Source: Bacillota bacterium
GTDB lineage: Bacteria > Bacillota > Clostridia > Lachnospirales > Lachnospiraceae
NCBI GenBank assembly: GCA_023439505.1
Contig: JAEXNR010000057.1
Coordinates: 115,166 to 179,165 of the forward strand
DNA: 64,000 nucleotides
Direction of reading: 5' to 3'
Positions 54,725 to 63,927 of this stretch are shown piece by piece. The translations under genes were made by a program, and so were the position numbers. The notes under the pieces are model-generated. The model was not told the DNA's origin. It saw only the letters and a list, made by a program, of their open reading frames with translations, and ran no database searches. Each line of letters starts with the position of its first letter. The stretch's first letter is position 1.

Positions 54725-56665
54725 TCAATTATTCATTCGTTCCAATACAACATCATATACATTTAAACTGTATTCCTTTTGGGTTTTACTGTCCAGGATA
54801 TCAATCGCATCCGCTTCAGATAAATGAAATTCCTTATTCAATTCCGCGAGAAGCTGATTCCTAACATAATTTAAATCTGTATCAATTCCCAGTATAGTAG
54901 CCAATTCAATATATTTATCGTACCTGTTTAATCCTTTCAATAAGGAATCCAAAGCCTCCGGATATTTCTTCATCGCAAAATAGTTATTATAAGAGTTTAA
55001 CTGCTTATTAACAAACATTACCGTCATAATCTTATCATAGATTTCTATATCTTCATCTTTGATATCGATTCCATACACTTCATTATAGGCTTGGGTATAT
55101 TTTTGTCGATCAAAATATTTCGTTGCATTCTTAATGCTTAATGAATAGGAGAACACATTTGTTCCAATCAATAGTACCATAACAGCAAGTCCAAAGAAAA
55201 GAAAAACAATGGAAGCTCCCAAACGATTGATTCTACCCTCATCAACTTCTACATCATCGATGGCACTTATTACTTCTTTGGGTTTCTTTTGCTTTTTCTC
55301 TTTTTTTGCTTTTTTTACAGCTTTTTCTTTTAAAGGTCGATTTTCCCCGCCATCTTCTGCTGCAGCCAATTCTCCTTTTTTGCCTTTTACATTTTTCTTT
55401 TTGGCAGCATCCTTTACGGCTTTTTTTTCTAAGGCTTTTGCTTCTTTTTCCGCTGCCTTTTTTGACTTTTCATCGTGAATATTGCCAAACAATCTCTTGA
55501 ATAAGCCAGGTCCTTTTTGTTCCTCTTCTTTGAAAGGAGTCTGGCTGTCATCTTCACCTTTTCTCCTACGCTGCTTTTTATTCTTCTTATTGTATTCATC
55601 CTCATAGGCACCTGGTACTGACAATGATTTTTTACCTGGCAAATCAGGCAGACTTTCCAGTATACTAAGCTCATCCAGTTCCGGATCATCCAGTGATGAT
55701 ACTACTTTTAAAGCGTCGGAGAAGACCTCCCCGACGTCACTTGGCATGTTGGATATATTTTTATCCCTATCTTCTTTCTGATTCAACATTTTACTTATTG
55801 CTTGCGCATCCTCCGAAACAGGATCATCCCCACTTATTTGATTTAATAACTGGAAGATATCATCATGATCCGGCATTATTTCTTCTTCCTGCTCTTCCAA
55901 TTCTTGTGTAATATCAGCCAAATTCGGCAAGGTTTCTTCAACTGCCTCCTCCTTACTGATATTTGCTGTTAAATCAATAGGAATAGGATCCTCCTTAACT
56001 GTGTTTATGGCATCTATCGGTAACTCGCTGACTTCCTGATTCATTGCTTCCATGATATCATCATAAGCTGCTTCGAAAGAACTGTTATTCTCAAACTGAT
56101 CAATCTCGCCCAAACTCACATTCTCCTGTGATACAGCATCTGATAATTGCTCGGGCTCGTTCGGGATGGAATTCTCTGATAACTGTTCAGACTCATTCTT
56201 GATGATATCCTCTGACAAATCAGTAGTTAATGCTTCCTTTGTTGTTTCATGAGCAGGAATATCTTCCGTCTGAGAATCTGAAATGTCTTCTGCTTCTTCC
56301 TCTTCATTGTAAAACAGATTATCTAGCTCTTCCCCGAACAGGTCTTTGTCGTGAATCATTATTTCATCATCAAGATCATTGTCCAGACTAATCCGGTCAA
56401 GATCATCGTCAATCCCAATCTGGTCAAGATCATCCCAGTCATTTAAATCATAATCATTAAAATCATCCACTTCGTACTGAGACACGCTATCTTCATTCAT
56501 CTGATCCTGATCTTGATTATTTGCTGTCATTGTTGGATTTATAACAGAATTTAATAAACCATCCAAATAAGATTCATTTCTTCTTTTCTGATTCTTATCA
56601 ACGCAGCTGTCACATAATTCTTTTCCATCTGGTATGTTAGTTTTACATATCTTGCATTTTGCCAT
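54725..56665 (-). CDS. Zinc-ribbon, charge-segregated membrane protein
   Basis: A 646-residue protein of unknown function. Residues 3-24 form a zinc ribbon (CKIC ... CDSC). Residues about 50-345 are strongly acidic and disordered, with many Asp, Glu and Asn. Residues about 355-455 are strongly basic (KKAEKEAKALEKKAVKDAAKK and KEKAVKKAKKEKKQKK). One membrane helix follows at about 480-505 (IVFLFFGLAVMVLLIGTNVF), then a helical TPR-like C-terminal domain (ATKYFDRQKYTQAYNEVYGI). Such zinc-ribbon plus TM proteins occur in Clostridia without known role. It is 57 bp downstream of the CheW-like gene and may form an operon with it. Confidence 0.65.
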   Translation of the reverse strand: MAKCKICKTNIPDGKELCDSCVDKNQKRRNESYLDGLLNSVINPTMTANNQDQDQMNEDSVSQYEVDDFNDYDLNDWDDLDQIGIDDDLDRISLDNDLDDEIMIHDKDLFGEELDNLFYNEEEEAEDISDSQTEDIPAHETTKEALTTDLSEDIIKNESEQLSENSIPNEPEQLSDAVSQENVSLGEIDQFENNSSFEAAYDDIMEAMNQEVSELPIDAINTVKEDPIPIDLTANISKEEAVEETLPNLADITQELEEQEEEIMPDHDDIFQLLNQISGDDPVSEDAQAISKMLNQKEDRDKNISNMPSDVGEVFSDALKVVSSLDDPELDELSILESLPDLPGKKSLSVPGAYEDEYNKKNKKQRRRKGEDDSQTPFKEEEQKGPGLFKRLFGNIHDEKSKKAAEKEAKALEKKAVKDAAKKKNVKGKKGELAAAEDGGENRPLKEKAVKKAKKEKKQKKPKEVISAIDDVEVDEGRINRLGASIVFLFFGLAVMVLLIGTNVFSYSLSIKNATKYFDRQKYTQAYNEVYGIDIKDEDIEIYDKIMTVMFVNKQLNSYNNYFAMKKYPEALDSLLKGLNRYDKYIELATILGIDTDLNYVRNQLLAELNKEFHLSEADAIDILDSKTQKEYSLNVYDVVLERMNN

Positions 56666-56721
56666 GAAGCACCATCCAACAAATTAATATAACTGAGTCC
56701 ACATACTTACTTCATCAATCA

Positions 56722-57198
56722 TTAGCCTACGTTAACTTCCGGATTAATTCCTTGAAATATTTTTCTAAAATTAATTAATTCAATTTTACTATCGGAAATA
56801 TTCAGGATACCTTCTATGATATCTTTAGCAGTAGTACTTAGTTTTTTACCGGGTTTCGTGATATCTCCACTGGATATTTTATGTATGCCGCTGATACTGT
56901 CTACGTAAAAGGCAATATTTAAATCATGAATACTTGTGACAATTAATCTTTTACTTTCTCCTGCATCACTCTTTGTCAGCTTTAACGCTTTCACCAAATC
57001 AATAATTGTTATTACAAAATCTCTTGGCATTATGATGCCCTCAATATTGGAATGAGCATTGGGAACAGGTGTACATTTATCCTCATAATTTAGTATTTCC
57101 CGGATATCATTAACGTCAATACCATAGGAACTTCCTTCAATGATAAATTCCAAAACTTCCATTTCCTTTGCAGTTTGAAGCATCTCTTTTTCCATCAT
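56722..57198 (-). CDS. CheW-like protein
   Basis: A 158-residue single CheW domain: VLEFIIEGSSYGIDVNDIREIL at the start, then VPNAHSNIEGIIMPRDFVITIIDLVKAL near 47 (the INGVINLRG-type segment) and ISSGDITKPGKK near 108. CheW links chemoreceptors to the CheA kinase. No cheA, receptor or flagellar gene lies in the window, so it may serve another signalling complex. An MMEKE start with AGGTAA-type site precedes it. It lies upstream of the zinc-ribbon membrane protein. Confidence 0.85.
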   Translation of the reverse strand: MMEKEMLQTAKEMEVLEFIIEGSSYGIDVNDIREILNYEDKCTPVPNAHSNIEGIIMPRDFVITIIDLVKALKLTKSDAGESKRLIVTSIHDLNIAFYVDSISGIHKISSGDITKPGKKLSTTAKDIIEGILNISDSKIELINFRKIFQGINPEVNVG

Positions 57199-57431
57199 AT
57201 TACCTCCAATGACAGCATCAGTATTTATTTAATTTGATCATTTGCAGTTTTTTTGACATAATCCTTTTCTTATTATATTATATATACTGAAATAATACAA
57301 ATAAAAAAACCAAATGCATACAAATTTATATATTTTTGTTCTTACTCATTTCCGGTATGTTAGAGATGAAACCAGTTTAAGATCAATCTCAGCAGAGCAA
57401 TTGGCAGACGATTTCGCTTCCTCGTGAATAG
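57199..57431. other. Intergenic gap before cheW
   Basis: Most of the 330-bp gap between the GH94 gene and cheW. It is AT-rich with no frame or RNA that I can support; the GH94 terminator lies at its right end. It presumably holds the cheW promoter. Confidence 0.45.
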
Positions 57432-57480
57432 AATAGGAATCCCGTTATGGTGGTATTGATCCGCCATCGGAATTCCTATT
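57432..57480 (-). terminator. Hairpin after the GH94 gene
   Basis: Arms AATAGGAAT / ATTCCTATT (57432-57440, 57472-57480) with an inner ATGGtGG / CCgCCAT stem. No strong T run, but its place 49 bases past the stop fits a terminator. Confidence 0.6.
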
Positions 57481-57528
57481 ATTATCTATAATGCAGTTGT
57501 AAGAATCACAAATCCTTGTTTTTCATTG

Positions 57529-59922
57529 CTACATCAGCAGCAAAACTTCATTTTCATCCTTTAAGATAGAAGCAGGAATATAGTTTTTCTCCTGTTTCTC
57601 GCCATTTACATATAACTCCCGATATCCGCTCTGTACACCATTAGGATTCTGAATCCTTATGTTAAGCTTTTTACCGCGATAACTCTTCTTAATTCCAAAT
57701 TCTTTCCACTCAGAGGGAATACTGGGGGCAACAGTAAGTCCGTCAAAATCCGGTCTCATTCCAAGAATACCTTCCACACATCCTACCATGACAGTAGACG
57801 CAGTCCCCGTCAACCAATGGGTATGAGATCTCCCAAAGAACGGACTTTCATCGGCTTCCGTAAATTGTCCGTGGGCATAGGGCTCAATCACGCGGATTTC
57901 TGCATTGTCATTCTGTGTTGCCGGACTTGATTCGGTGAAGTATAAAAAGGCACGATTACCGTGTCCCATCAAGGCTTCGGCAAGAATGATCCAGCCCTGG
58001 GGCTGTGAGAAAATTCCTCCGTTTTCCTTCGTGGAAGGATTGAAGAGTATCGCCAGCGCACCATCAAAGGCATGATCCACATAGGATGGCGCCATTAATC
58101 TGACACCGTACTCTGTATTCAATTCTCTGTAGACACTTTCCAGCGCTTTCTCTGCCTGTTCCCTTGAAGCCAATCCACTGATAACGGACCATGACTGGGG
58201 ATTAAGCCACATACTTGCTTCCGCATCCTTCTTCGAGCCGATTACCTGTCCGTCCTCTTTAAAGCCTCGGATAAAACGGTCTTCTTCCCAACAGTTTATG
58301 TTGAGCGTATCCTTTAGTTCTTCTTGAACCTGATCAAGATATGTGATATATTCCATGTCTTTTCTATCAATTGCAATTTTTCGAATTATATTCATGGCGT
58401 AATACAACTGTAAAGCGACAAAGGTTGATTCGCCTTTCTTACCCAATCTCAAACAGTCATTCCAGTCTGCATGAAGACCCGCCGGCATCTTATGAACACT
58501 CAGTCTTTCCATCGAAAAATTAACCGCTCTCTTTAGATGATCGTATACATCTCCCTCCCCTTTATTCGCGTATGGAATAATTTCGTGAAGGAACTTTTTA
58601 TCTCCGGTTTCTGATACATATTTGTAGATGGTCGGGAATAACCAGAGTGCATCATCTGCACGATATGCCGGATGGCCGGTCGCCTGTACATAGGAAGCAT
58701 CGTCGGGTGTATCCTCATGTCCGGCATTATGATTGAACTTAACAAGGGGTAATCCGCCCCCGTTATCCACCTGGGCCGACAGCATGAATATGATTTTTTC
58801 CCTGGCGGCCGGAGGATCCAGATGGATGATACCCTGAATATCCTGAACCGTATCCCGGTATCCGTATCCGTTACGTAATCCGGCATAAAGGAAGGAAGCT
58901 GCCCTGGACCATATGAAGGTTATAAAGCATTGAAATGCATTCCAGGTATTGACCATTGCATTAAAGGTTTCACTCGGTGTGTTTACCTGGAAGTTGGCCA
59001 GCTTGCCATGCCAGTATGTCTTAAGTTCCATAAGTTCACGATTTACAACATTGATATCTTTATAATCCGCAAGAATGGCCTCTGATTCCTTGTCATTTTT
59101 CTGTCCAAGAAGGAATGCGAACTCTCTACTTTCACCCGGCTGCAAGGTCAGCTTCGTCTGTAATGCACCGCAGCTGTTGGAATTGTAATTAAGCACATTA
59201 TCACATGTCCCCCTCTCAACAGCAATTGGATTGCCAAAGCTTCTGTAGCTTCCGATAAAATGAGTCTTATCTCCGTTATAGGAAGCTACTTCGGCGCCGG
59301 CAAGACCCAAGAAACGTTCCATTCCATTGGAGCCCTCCGCATTCTTATGATAATTCTCATTCATTATCTGCATGATTTTATTATCTTTGTAACAGGTCTT
59401 GGTTATAAATAAAGTATACTGCAGATTGACCTGATCCTGTTCATAATTTCCCTCGTTGGTGAATTCTATAAAGCCGAAAGCTGAGAGCTTACGCGGCTTA
59501 TCACTTGCATTCTTAACATTGACCTTCCATACCTCATAAGTCTTATTCAAAGGCACATAATAAGTCACCTCAGATTCAATTCCGGCATACTGTGCCTTAA
59601 TTCTGGTATAAGACGTACCGTGATGGCACTGGTTCTTATACTCATGAAGCGGTTTGCCCACCGGCTGCCAGGAAGCCGACCAATAATCGCTGGTATCGTC
59701 ATCCCTAAGATATACATATCTTCCGGGCTTATCCTCCTGATTAAAAATATATCGTGAGATTCTACCATTTGCTCCACTTTTTACAAAGCTGTAGCCACCT
59801 GCATTATTCGAAATGATTGCTCCGTATTCCGGAGAACCCAGATAATTTGCCCAGGGTGCAGGTGTATCAGGTCTGGTAATCACATACTCTTTTTTTTCCT
59901 CATCAAAATAACCGTAATTCAT
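57529..59922 (-). CDS. GH94 glycoside phosphorylase (cellobiose/chitobiose phosphorylase-like)
   Basis: A 797-residue GH94 enzyme, full length, which cleaves a beta-linked disaccharide with phosphate to give a sugar 1-phosphate. The N-terminal beta domain starts MNYGYFDEEKKEYVITRPDT and includes NNAGGYSF near 39-46 and PGRYVYLRDDDTSDYWSASWQPVG near 66-89. The catalytic domain has GYGYRDTVQD near 352-361, the acid Asp486 in ADWNDCL, and HWLTGTAS near 700. The N-terminal half resembles N,N'-diacetylchitobiose phosphorylase, but the middle differs, so the substrate (cellobiose, chitobiose, laminaribiose or other) is open. No transporter or regulator lies beside it. Confidence 0.88.
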   Translation of the reverse strand: MNYGYFDEEKKEYVITRPDTPAPWANYLGSPEYGAIISNNAGGYSFVKSGANGRISRYIFNQEDKPGRYVYLRDDDTSDYWSASWQPVGKPLHEYKNQCHHGTSYTRIKAQYAGIESEVTYYVPLNKTYEVWKVNVKNASDKPRKLSAFGFIEFTNEGNYEQDQVNLQYTLFITKTCYKDNKIMQIMNENYHKNAEGSNGMERFLGLAGAEVASYNGDKTHFIGSYRSFGNPIAVERGTCDNVLNYNSNSCGALQTKLTLQPGESREFAFLLGQKNDKESEAILADYKDINVVNRELMELKTYWHGKLANFQVNTPSETFNAMVNTWNAFQCFITFIWSRAASFLYAGLRNGYGYRDTVQDIQGIIHLDPPAAREKIIFMLSAQVDNGGGLPLVKFNHNAGHEDTPDDASYVQATGHPAYRADDALWLFPTIYKYVSETGDKKFLHEIIPYANKGEGDVYDHLKRAVNFSMERLSVHKMPAGLHADWNDCLRLGKKGESTFVALQLYYAMNIIRKIAIDRKDMEYITYLDQVQEELKDTLNINCWEEDRFIRGFKEDGQVIGSKKDAEASMWLNPQSWSVISGLASREQAEKALESVYRELNTEYGVRLMAPSYVDHAFDGALAILFNPSTKENGGIFSQPQGWIILAEALMGHGNRAFLYFTESSPATQNDNAEIRVIEPYAHGQFTEADESPFFGRSHTHWLTGTASTVMVGCVEGILGMRPDFDGLTVAPSIPSEWKEFGIKKSYRGKKLNIRIQNPNGVQSGYRELYVNGEKQEKNYIPASILKDENEVLLLM

Positions 59923-60072
59923 ATAACCCTCGCTCCTTTAATTATTTTATCATCCCTTCACTCGTAACCGGCATTCCTTTACTCCCTGATCACGCTCCTT
60001 TCTAATTCGACTCCCCTACTCCTTTCAAAATTTCGGTGTAATTCTTCTATCTTTTCCTCCCTCTTAACATAC

Positions 60073-60609
60073 TTACTCTTCAGATTTATTAAAGAACGAT
60101 GTAAAATATTCTGCTTGTTCTCCCATTAATTTCATGATTTCAAGCCGATCCTGATCGGAAAATTCATAAATTGAAACTAATTCTGATCCGCAACGAAATA
60201 CCTCATTTTTGCCCGGATAAACAAACCGATAACCCTGTAACTTCTCCTGACATCTTCCGCAACCATAGCAGCCGGTATATTTCCCGTCAAAATTCTCGAT
60301 TACAATTTGAATTCCTTTCTTAAAAATTCCGGAATATTCAGATGAAGCGAAAAATTTCAAACGTAAGCCTGGTATGTTGCGCTCTCCATAACCAATTCCT
60401 TCATGTTTTTGTTCTTTCTCTTCCAACTTCATAATTGTTTTCTTTAGTTTATTATTTTTAAAATCTAAACTATAGTCTTTGGTCTTATTTCTGACCGGTG
60501 TGTAGCCTAAAGATATGGCGTATTCTGACAGATCTTTAAACAGCTGATGATACGCCGGATTAATGCGCTCTAATAAGCCCTCCAACAAGCTATGTTGTCT
60601 TTCATTCAT
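60073..60609 (-). CDS. Uncharacterised Cys-rich protein
   Basis: A 178-residue soluble protein of no family I recognise. The C-terminal half has a cysteine cluster: CYGCGRC at about residues 113-119 and a further Cys near 138, which could bind zinc or an FeS centre. Upstream is a lysine-rich stretch (NNKLKKTIMKLEEKEQKHEG). It starts with MNERQHSLLEGLLERINPAY. It is the first of a run of small, poorly recognised genes on the same strand. Confidence 0.6.
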   Translation of the reverse strand: MNERQHSLLEGLLERINPAYHQLFKDLSEYAISLGYTPVRNKTKDYSLDFKNNKLKKTIMKLEEKEQKHEGIGYGERNIPGLRLKFFASSEYSGIFKKGIQIVIENFDGKYTGCYGCGRCQEKLQGYRFVYPGKNEVFRCGSELVSIYEFSDQDRLEIMKLMGEQAEYFTSFFNKSEE

Positions 60610-60716
60610 TTTATTCTCACCTGCAATCTTATCATTATCTTACAAAGTGTGGCTTACCTTGGTTGTCCTGAGGATTTCATAGAATCAAAAGCTTCCCATA
60701 CCTAATGCTTCTTGCC

Positions 60717-61148
60717 TTAGACCAATTCCTGAAAAATATTAACAGACCTTGGTCTATATTTTTCAAAAGGAGCAATGACTTCCTGCATATTTCTTAGCTT
60801 CTCAAAATACTGATTTAAATCAGCACCACTCCACTCAACAGCCAGATAATCCTCCAACTCCGCGACGGGTTCAAACTTCACTTCATAATGAAGCTGCTCC
60901 ATATGACTATATACTTTATTCTTTTCGACCATAAACTGCCTTACGATATCCCAATAAAACAATCTCTCTCCTGTGAAATCAAATATGCCGCATTGAAATA
61001 AGAAATCATCGTGAGAACAATCCACTTTAATTTCTGAAAACTTCTTAAAAACATCAAGAATGGCATTGACTTCTGGCGCTGCTTCTTCATAACCCGATTT
61101 CTGTAATAAATCCTCTAATGTTTTTCTTGCCTCAGATACCGTTATCAT
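60717..61148 (-). CDS. Uncharacterised protein, coupled to the next membrane gene
   Basis: A 143-residue protein with no membrane helix and no known motif. It has a helical N-terminus (TVSEARKTLEDLLQKSGYEEA), a beta-rich middle (FLFQCGIFDFTGERLFYWDIV) and a C-terminal EKYRPRSVNIF. Its start overlaps the stop of the gene at 61145-61480 by 4 bases (ATGA), so the two are translationally coupled. I cannot assign a function. Confidence 0.6.
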   Translation of the reverse strand: MITVSEARKTLEDLLQKSGYEEAAPEVNAILDVFKKFSEIKVDCSHDDFLFQCGIFDFTGERLFYWDIVRQFMVEKNKVYSHMEQLHYEVKFEPVAELEDYLAVEWSGADLNQYFEKLRNMQEVIAPFEKYRPRSVNIFQELV

Positions 61149-61480
61149 AGTCCCCCCTTGTCCTCATCATAGCGCAATTTATTAATAATGATATAGATTA
61201 TTTCACAGATTAATTTCCATATCACTATAAAAACCACTGCATAAATGATAAATCCAAGGATACCATAGACAGGATTATTTACATTCTGCGTCGTATACCA
61301 CTGGTCTCCTCCTTCTGTATATTTCACCATCTTTTCATAAAAATGTGTCAAATACAACGACTTACCATAGAGAAATGCTCTATACACGATTATCAGGATT
61401 CCCATAAAAAACAGGTTTTTGATAATTCCTTTCGTTGACATCACACCAAAGTCAAAAAATTCCTTTCGTTTCGTATGCAT
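61145..61480 (-). CDS. Two-helix membrane protein, DUF4282-like
   Basis: A 111-residue protein starting MHTKRKEFFDFGVMSTKGIIK. It has two membrane helices (about 20-40 and 74-98), the second being ILGFIIYAVVFIVIWKLICEIIYIIINKL. The FFDF...helix-helix...E-x-I pattern resembles DUF4282 proteins, with a longer loop between the helices. The frame begins at 61513, but GAGGTGG lies 5 bases before the ATG at 61480, which is chosen. It overlaps the next gene by 4 bp. Family match is tentative. Confidence 0.55.
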   Translation of the reverse strand: MHTKRKEFFDFGVMSTKGIIKNLFFMGILIIVYRAFLYGKSLYLTHFYEKMVKYTEGGDQWYTTQNVNNPVYGILGFIIYAVVFIVIWKLICEIIYIIINKLRYDEDKGGL

Positions 61481-61546
61481 CCATTCCACCTCATTTCCTG
61501 TTTTGCGTATCATATGGATAGAGCCAATGGAATCACAATAAATATG

Positions 61547-62104
61547 TCATCTTGCCGTATACTTTATGATCACATCTTCAACTCTTTTAATTTTCTCTAC
61601 CATATCCACATCTTCTTCTATTTTTAAAATCTTGCAAGGCAGCTTTTCCATCCAGGCATAATGAAGTCTTTTGCTTCGTATCCTCATATCGCCCTTATCA
61701 TATTCCAAAGCCCATTCCATAAATTCCAGATGTGCCTCATACATTGGACCGCCAAAGCTTATCTTATCTCCATACCGCTGTTTTTCCCTCAGCTTAAGTC
61801 TTTCCAGACGGACCTCTTCAGGTATCCACAAGAATATTACGAGATCAAAGAAGGGAATAAAAACGTCACCCCATCCGCACAAAGAACCTGACAAGACCCA
61901 CTTCTCAGATGTCTGTAATGCATTTGCCAATTTTCTAACGCGCTCCTCTAATTTTCTCTGTCTGGTAAACGGTGGATCGGTTTTCTCCCAAAAGAAGTCG
62001 TCCGTATCCCAATGCGTATACCCGAATTTTTGGCTGATTTCACTTGCCAGGCTGGTTGTTCCGGATCCTGAAGCCCCCAGAATATGTATTCTGTTTATCA
62101 TCAT
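61547..62104 (-). CDS. P-loop adenylate-kinase-like protein (FlaR/topology-modulation type)
   Basis: A 185-residue P-loop protein: HILGASGSGTTSLA at residues 7-20 (Walker A), DTDDFFW near 34 (substrate-binding region) and a WVLSGSLCGWGDVF segment near 68. Such small kinases are often annotated as adenylate kinase, FlaR or 'DNA topology modulation protein'. They are thought to phosphorylate small molecules. It stands alone on the minus strand with a weak ribosome site. Confidence 0.8.
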   Translation of the reverse strand: MMINRIHILGASGSGTTSLASEISQKFGYTHWDTDDFFWEKTDPPFTRQRKLEERVRKLANALQTSEKWVLSGSLCGWGDVFIPFFDLVIFLWIPEEVRLERLKLREKQRYGDKISFGGPMYEAHLEFMEWALEYDKGDMRIRSKRLHYAWMEKLPCKILKIEEDVDMVEKIKRVEDVIIKYTAR

Positions 62105-62237
62105 AAAAGTAACCGTTTGGTTTCAAGGGTTTTCGTCCCCAAATGTTTCCTCTTCGGCTCCTCCTTTCCGGTATTTTTAAAATTACGATCATTGAACTAA
62201 ATAATATCAAGCAGTAAACTAATTAATCTGTCATACA

Positions 62238-62615
62238 TTAAATCACTTTATGTTCAGTTATAAAGTAACGCCTTGCGGAAAGTATAAGAGATAATCCTAA
62301 TATAGAGAAAAAAACTCCTGAATAATACCCTGGACTCTTTGTGACTATGAGAACAACAGATACAATAAGAGAAAACAGCTGATAAAACAGCATCAATCGG
62401 TATCCCCATCTTTTAAGTTGAAGCAGTCCATAGGAAATGATTATTAAGATAATAATCATTGGAACTCTCGTTAAGACATCTGATAAATCCGGTGTCGGCG
62501 CAATAATACCTATCAATTTCATTACCACGGGAATCATAGATAATGACAATATCAAAGCATTCAGTAAATTCAAATCAACTATATAGGTGATCAAGAGTGG
62601 TCTTTTGTCTTTCAT
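62238..62615 (-). CDS. Uncharacterised four-helix membrane protein
   Basis: A 125-residue protein with four hydrophobic helices (about 8-40, 48-66, 72-90, 98-112). AGGAAAAG precedes the ATG. It has a helix-rich, low-polarity sequence such as VVMKLIGIIAPTPDL and GYRLMLFYQLFSLIVSVVLIV. No family recognised and no motif for activity. Confidence 0.55.
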   Translation of the reverse strand: MKDKRPLLITYIVDLNLLNALILSLSMIPVVMKLIGIIAPTPDLSDVLTRVPMIIILIIISYGLLQLKRWGYRLMLFYQLFSLIVSVVLIVTKSPGYYSGVFFSILGLSLILSARRYFITEHKVI

Positions 62616-62699
62616 CTTTTCCTTTCTTATACCGTAATGCTATATTCCCTGTTAATTAAAGCATATGAACACACTCAATTACGGCACATCCCTTTTATT

Positions 62700-62888
62700 T
62701 CAAAATACAAATAAATTCAACTTTATACATAATAAAATCATCTGAATAATAAATGAAATACAACTTATTATAACTGATAGTTTAAATATCATTTTTCCGG
62801 TTTTCCGCGATTTACAGTCATAATGGTATCCATCTGCATCTTTACCAAATGCTATATAATATTCCAATTCGGGCATCTCATATTTCAT
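62700..62888 (-). CDS. Small membrane protein, one helix
   Basis: A 62-residue protein starting MKYEMPELEYYIAFGKDADG with a single hydrophobic segment (MIFKLSVIISCISFIIQMIL) near the C-terminus. AAGGAG lies 3 bases before the chosen ATG at 62888; the next ATG (62876) is an alternative. The function is unknown. Confidence 0.45.
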   Translation of the reverse strand: MKYEMPELEYYIAFGKDADGYHYDCKSRKTGKMIFKLSVIISCISFIIQMILLCIKLNLFVF

Positions 62889-63091
62889 ATTCTCCTTACA
62901 AAATAATACTGGCAATCATTTTCTCTGGTAAATTTATACTTACTATAATAATATAACCAGTTATTATTGTCAATTTATTGTTCTATTCGTCAGATTACAA
63001 AAACACCCCTTCGTTTGGATATACTCTACTCCGTTGGGGTTCCCTTAATGCAAATTTATTTAATTGCCATATTCCTATTTAATTTAAGGTA

Positions 63092-63505
63092 CTAGTTTCT
63101 ATAATACCTCATCATATTTGTTCCCTCAGGAACTTTATCAAAACCAAGCTTCTTATAGAATGGAATATTACGGTCGATACAATTTAACTCAATTCTTTCT
63201 ACATCCCTGATTTCTTTAGATTCAAGGATAAGATTTACGATTTGCTTCCCAAATCCCATCCCTCTATACTCTTTTGCAACAATCACATCATATATAAAAG
63301 CGCGATATACAAAATCAGATATAACTCTTGAAAATGCAATTATTCTTCCAGTCACACAATCAACCAGGGCTATCACCCAGCTGTAATTTAACATTTTTCT
63401 AACATCGTCTATCTTTCTGTCCTTGCACCAGCTTTCACCCTGATACAGTTCCAGCAAATTCATAATCTGAGCTTCTGTAAGGTGATATATTATTTCATAT
63501 TCCAT
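63092..63505 (-). CDS. GNAT family N-acetyltransferase
   Basis: A 137-residue GNAT domain: VIVAKEYRGMGFGKQIV near residue 75 is the acetyl-CoA-binding Q/RxxGxG/A loop, followed by a helix and the FYKKLGFDKVPE motif near 115. Substrate cannot be predicted; it may acetylate an amine or a protein. It is a single gene near the rRNA terminators. Confidence 0.9.
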   Translation of the reverse strand: MEYEIIYHLTEAQIMNLLELYQGESWCKDRKIDDVRKMLNYSWVIALVDCVTGRIIAFSRVISDFVYRAFIYDVIVAKEYRGMGFGKQIVNLILESKEIRDVERIELNCIDRNIPFYKKLGFDKVPEGTNMMRYYRN

Positions 63506-63773
63506 AAATTCTTTTATCCTTTCTATTTTATATTATTAACTCCCTTTTTGGTTCCTTCCATCACCTTCTGATTTATCAAAACGTCGTATTTTTGCCATAT
63601 ATTAGAAATCAATATTTATCATAATACGTTCCATTCGTTCTGTCAATTTATTATCATTACAAGACAGAAAATTTTTATCTCAACTTAACTCAGGTAAATA
63701 AAACCAGATAATTAGTAAGCCTAATTAAACTCATTGATAAATTCACCTGATACTCCTGCCGCCTAATGGACTT
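63506..63773. other. AT-rich gap between acetyltransferase and rRNA terminators
   Basis: Together with the terminators and the spacer to the 23S end this forms a 422-bp stretch without a protein gene. No tRNA or 5S rRNA was found in it on either strand. Confidence 0.55.
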
Positions 63774-63847
63774 AAAAAAGCCCAAAACAATTACGTTTTG
63801 AGCTTCTGATTATAAAATAAAAAAACCCAGACACTTATGATCTGAGT
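63774..63847 (-). terminator. Tandem terminators of the rRNA operon
   Basis: Two hairpins on the minus strand. The first (63827-63847) is AACTCAGA / TCTGGGTT then seven or more T; the second (63780-63804) is AGCTCAAAAC / GTTTTGGGCT then TTTTTT. Both face away from the 23S gene and would end the rRNA transcript. Confidence 0.8.
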
Positions 63848-63927
63848 TCTTGTACTTTTAGATTGACTAAAACCTACACAAGAAAATGTAACATCCAAGG
63901 ATTTCTCCATTTACTGCAAACCTTTTT

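Noticed and set aside
54725..56665. Shadow frames inside the low-complexity acidic and basic regions
   Set aside because: Several overlapping open frames on both strands arise from the repetitive Glu/Lys-rich code and lack ribosome sites.
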